This document shows positions 5,087 to 6,339 of a stretch of DNA of 6,339 nucleotides, piece after piece (positions within the stretch are counted from its first letter, which is position 1; the number at the start of each line of letters is the position of its first letter). Both the position numbers and the translations under genes were made by a program. The notes beneath the pieces are model-generated. The model saw only the letters and a list, made by a program, of their open reading frames with translations. It did no database searches and was not told the DNA's origin. The DNA is from Planctomycetota bacterium (GTDB lineage: Bacteria; Planctomycetota; Phycisphaerae; WQYP01): assembly GCA_021785155.1 (NCBI GenBank), contig JAJYGE010000145.1, forward strand, positions 1 to 6,339, written 5' to 3'.

Positions 5087-5337
5087 TCAGGTTGTTGTAT
5101 CGTTTTGTCGCCTTCCGGGCGGCAGCGCCCGGAGACCTCGGCCGACAAGTTTCTCGAATTTTTTCAAGGTGCTGTCGCCCCCGGTGCACCGCGATCTGCC
5201 GGTTTGCGTGACCCGGCGAAGGGTGGTGTCGCCTTGATCATGATCGACGGAAAAGACCGCTTGACGGCCATTTCCACGCTGGGTAACGTGGTGGGGCATC
5301 CCGGCACACCGGGAACAATGCGAGCGGTTCGAGGCAT
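5087..5337 (-). pseudogene. Remnant of an IS200-like REP-associated transposase (RAYT), internally deleted
   Basis: The N-terminus MPRTARIVPG (from the ATG at 5337) and then MPHHVTQRGNGRQAVFSVDHD (from 5299) match the typical start of Y1/REP-associated transposases, but in two different frames. Removing 8 nt (5301-5308) rejoins them as IVPGMPHHVTQRGN. After VDHD the text jumps to LRRVTQTGR and then KKFEKLVGRGLRALPPGRR, which resembles the C-terminal tail of the same family. The whole middle, including the HUH metal-binding and Tyr catalytic region, is therefore missing: about 80 residues remain of a usual 200 or more. It can have no transposase activity. It lies between the capsid operon and the opposite-strand membrane protein gene. 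Confidence 0.72.
5299..5314. repeat. Hairpin at the frameshift in the transposase remnant
   Basis: TCCCGG (5299-5304) and CCGGGA (5309-5314) are perfect complements around a CACA loop. The 8 nt whose removal restores the transposase frame lie within this palindrome. The frame change may therefore have arisen by slippage or template switching at the hairpin. Confidence 0.5.
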
Positions 5338-5423
5338 GGCGAGTTGTGTATCAGGGGCCGGGGTAGCAGTGAAAAGATGGGTGTATGTCCATAGACACCC
5401 TGCTTTGGATCGTTGGGCGAATT

Positions 5424-6197
5424 ATGACCACTGCATCACCACCAACTGAAAAGCCACGCTTTTGGCGGTGGGAGGGGCGAGCGTTGGCAATCTTGTTCGG
5501 GATTGGTGTCATTCTCTGGCCGCTTTTGGCCTTTGGCGCAATCTTCATTTTTGACTCACCTATTCAAAGCCGAAGTGACGAGTTGAATCGTTATACGCTT
5601 GCGTATTTTATTTGGTTTTACCCTGTGACATACGCGGCCACGTGTCTTTTATACTACACCTTACGAAGGTATGGTGTCTGGCGCCTGGTGAGCTGTTTCG
5701 CGTGGGGATTACCGGTAGTGGTGTATTTTATTCTCCCTACCATTGCCGGATGGCGAGACATCGAGCAAGTGAATTCCAAGCGAGTTCAGTTGTTGTATCG
5801 GACTGACCCTGTCGCTCTTTTGGCCGCTTGCAGAGAGGTGATGACCGATCGGAATTCGTTCACACATTGGGAGCGAAATGGGTGGGAGTGCATTGATCCC
5901 AGAAATCCAAAACTTCCAGCAGCCATTCTTGCTTTGCAGCCACGTTCCATCGCCGTCGACAAGGATTCGGTGTCTCTGGGGTTGCATGGCGAAATCGGTC
6001 GTCTCGTTGTTGTCGCTTATTCGGTGCAGGCTGCGAGCGGTCATGCAAATGACTCGGATGGATTACTGTTGACTCCAGGCTTGTGGTTTTTTGATGAGGG
6101 GTTAACCTACCAGGACACTGACCGCGCCAAGTATATCAAACAATTGAAGGCGATGAAGCCGGATGGTGCGCCACCTCCAAAATGGTGGCATAAGTGA
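5424..6197 (+). CDS. Three-segment membrane protein with soluble C-terminal domain, unknown function
   Basis: A 257-aa protein. A short basic cytoplasmic-type N-terminus (KPRFWRWEGR, 10-19) precedes three predicted membrane segments at about 20-43, 59-80 and 86-108. A soluble part of about 150 residues follows and ends in PPPKWWHK. This soluble part has a recognisable pattern (CREVM 136-140, CIDPRNPKLPAAI 156-168, LQPRSIAVDKDSVSLGLHGE 171-190, LWFFDEGL 220-227) similar to stretches seen in uncharacterised bacterial proteins, but no function is known to me. The ATG at 5424 follows a weak GGGCGA. An in-frame ATG at 5385, adding 13 residues, is also possible, but a hairpin-like GGGTGT/ACACCC covers it. 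It is transcribed away from the capsid operon and does not look phage-derived. The frame is intact, so it is probably a host accessory gene. Confidence 0.78.
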   Translation: MTTASPPTEKPRFWRWEGRALAILFGIGVILWPLLAFGAIFIFDSPIQSRSDELNRYTLAYFIWFYPVTYAATCLLYYTLRRYGVWRLVSCFAWGLPVVVYFILPTIAGWRDIEQVNSKRVQLLYRTDPVALLAACREVMTDRNSFTHWERNGWECIDPRNPKLPAAILALQPRSIAVDKDSVSLGLHGEIGRLVVVAYSVQAASGHANDSDGLLLTPGLWFFDEGLTYQDTDRAKYIKQLKAMKPDGAPPPKWWHK

Positions 6198-6339
6198 TAC
6201 GAAATATTGGAAATACTGGTAGCAGTTTAGTTTTCGCGCGTAGGCATTGAGATACATGCCAAAGGATATGGGCTGGATAAGCGTCGCCGGTGGCGTGAAC
6301 CACGAACGTGGATTCCCGCGGCGAACCCCGCGTTAGCTA
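6198..6339. other. Non-coding right end with nested hairpin
   Basis: No gene is supported after the membrane protein stop. TCGCCG (6284-6289) pairs with CGGCGA (6319-6324). Inside it GAACCAC (6297-6303) pairs with GTGG-A-TTC (6308-6315) with one bulged A, around a GAAC loop. The structure is GC-rich, unlike the AT-richer 6198-6260. It could be a dispersed intergenic repeat cut off by the window edge. It lacks a following T run. Confidence 0.4.

Noticed and set aside
5024..5449. + strand open frame of 141 codons over the transposase remnant
   Set aside because: It is antisense to the recognisable RAYT remnant and no domain is seen.
6256..6336. 26-codon + strand frame near the right end
   Set aside because: It is too short, has no ribosome binding site, and coincides with the nested hairpin.
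6190..6339. Integron cassette recombination site (attC) after the membrane protein gene, suggested by CGTTAGC at the window end
   Set aside because: No matching RYYYAAC core is found near the stop codon, and GTTAGCT does not fit the GTTRRRY core. The hairpins do not have the attC arrangement.

Overview
The window looks like part of a Gram-negative-type bacterial chromosome (or prophage) of moderate GC. All five genes of its main operon have clear Shine-Dalgarno sites. One product carries a lipoprotein signal, and an IS200-like (REP-associated) transposase remnant lies beside the operon. The transposase remnant and the two-domain glycosyltransferase would fit a Verrucomicrobiota/Planctomycetota-type genome, but the lineage cannot be fixed from the sequence alone.

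Layout. Positions 1-156 may hold the 3' end of a + strand gene. Positions 157-724 hold no supported gene. The first 300 bases of that stretch are very AT-rich and are bracketed by two DnaA-box-like words (TTATCCACA at 140-148, CTATCCACA at 464-472). Terminator-like hairpins lie near 558-632. Positions 725-4884 are a five-gene - strand operon, transcribed from right to left: HK97-fold major capsid protein (3529-4884), a 110-aa protein with one membrane segment and a predicted coiled coil (3124-3456), a 73-aa protein with one membrane segment and a very Arg-rich tail (2934-3155), a 223-aa lipoprotein with a second, internal membrane segment (2203-2874), and a 427-aa tandem GT-A glycosyltransferase (725-2008). 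A perfect 15-bp inverted repeat separates capsid from the next gene. Positions 4885-5423 contain a 44-nt imperfect palindrome and an internally deleted, frameshifted RAYT transposase remnant (5087-5337). A + strand gene for a three-segment membrane protein of unknown function (5424-6197) follows, and the last 140 bases hold a nested hairpin.

How it fits together. The capsid protein shows a phage origin. However, no terminase, portal, maturation protease, connector or tail gene is present, and the operon is closed on both sides by non-coding or foreign DNA. It is either a decayed or truncated prophage head module cut at the transposase remnant, or a small self-contained capsid-plus-envelope-protein unit. 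The membrane proteins and lipoprotein could form a lysis/envelope cassette, and the glycosyltransferase could modify virion or host surface glycans. Both roles are inferences.
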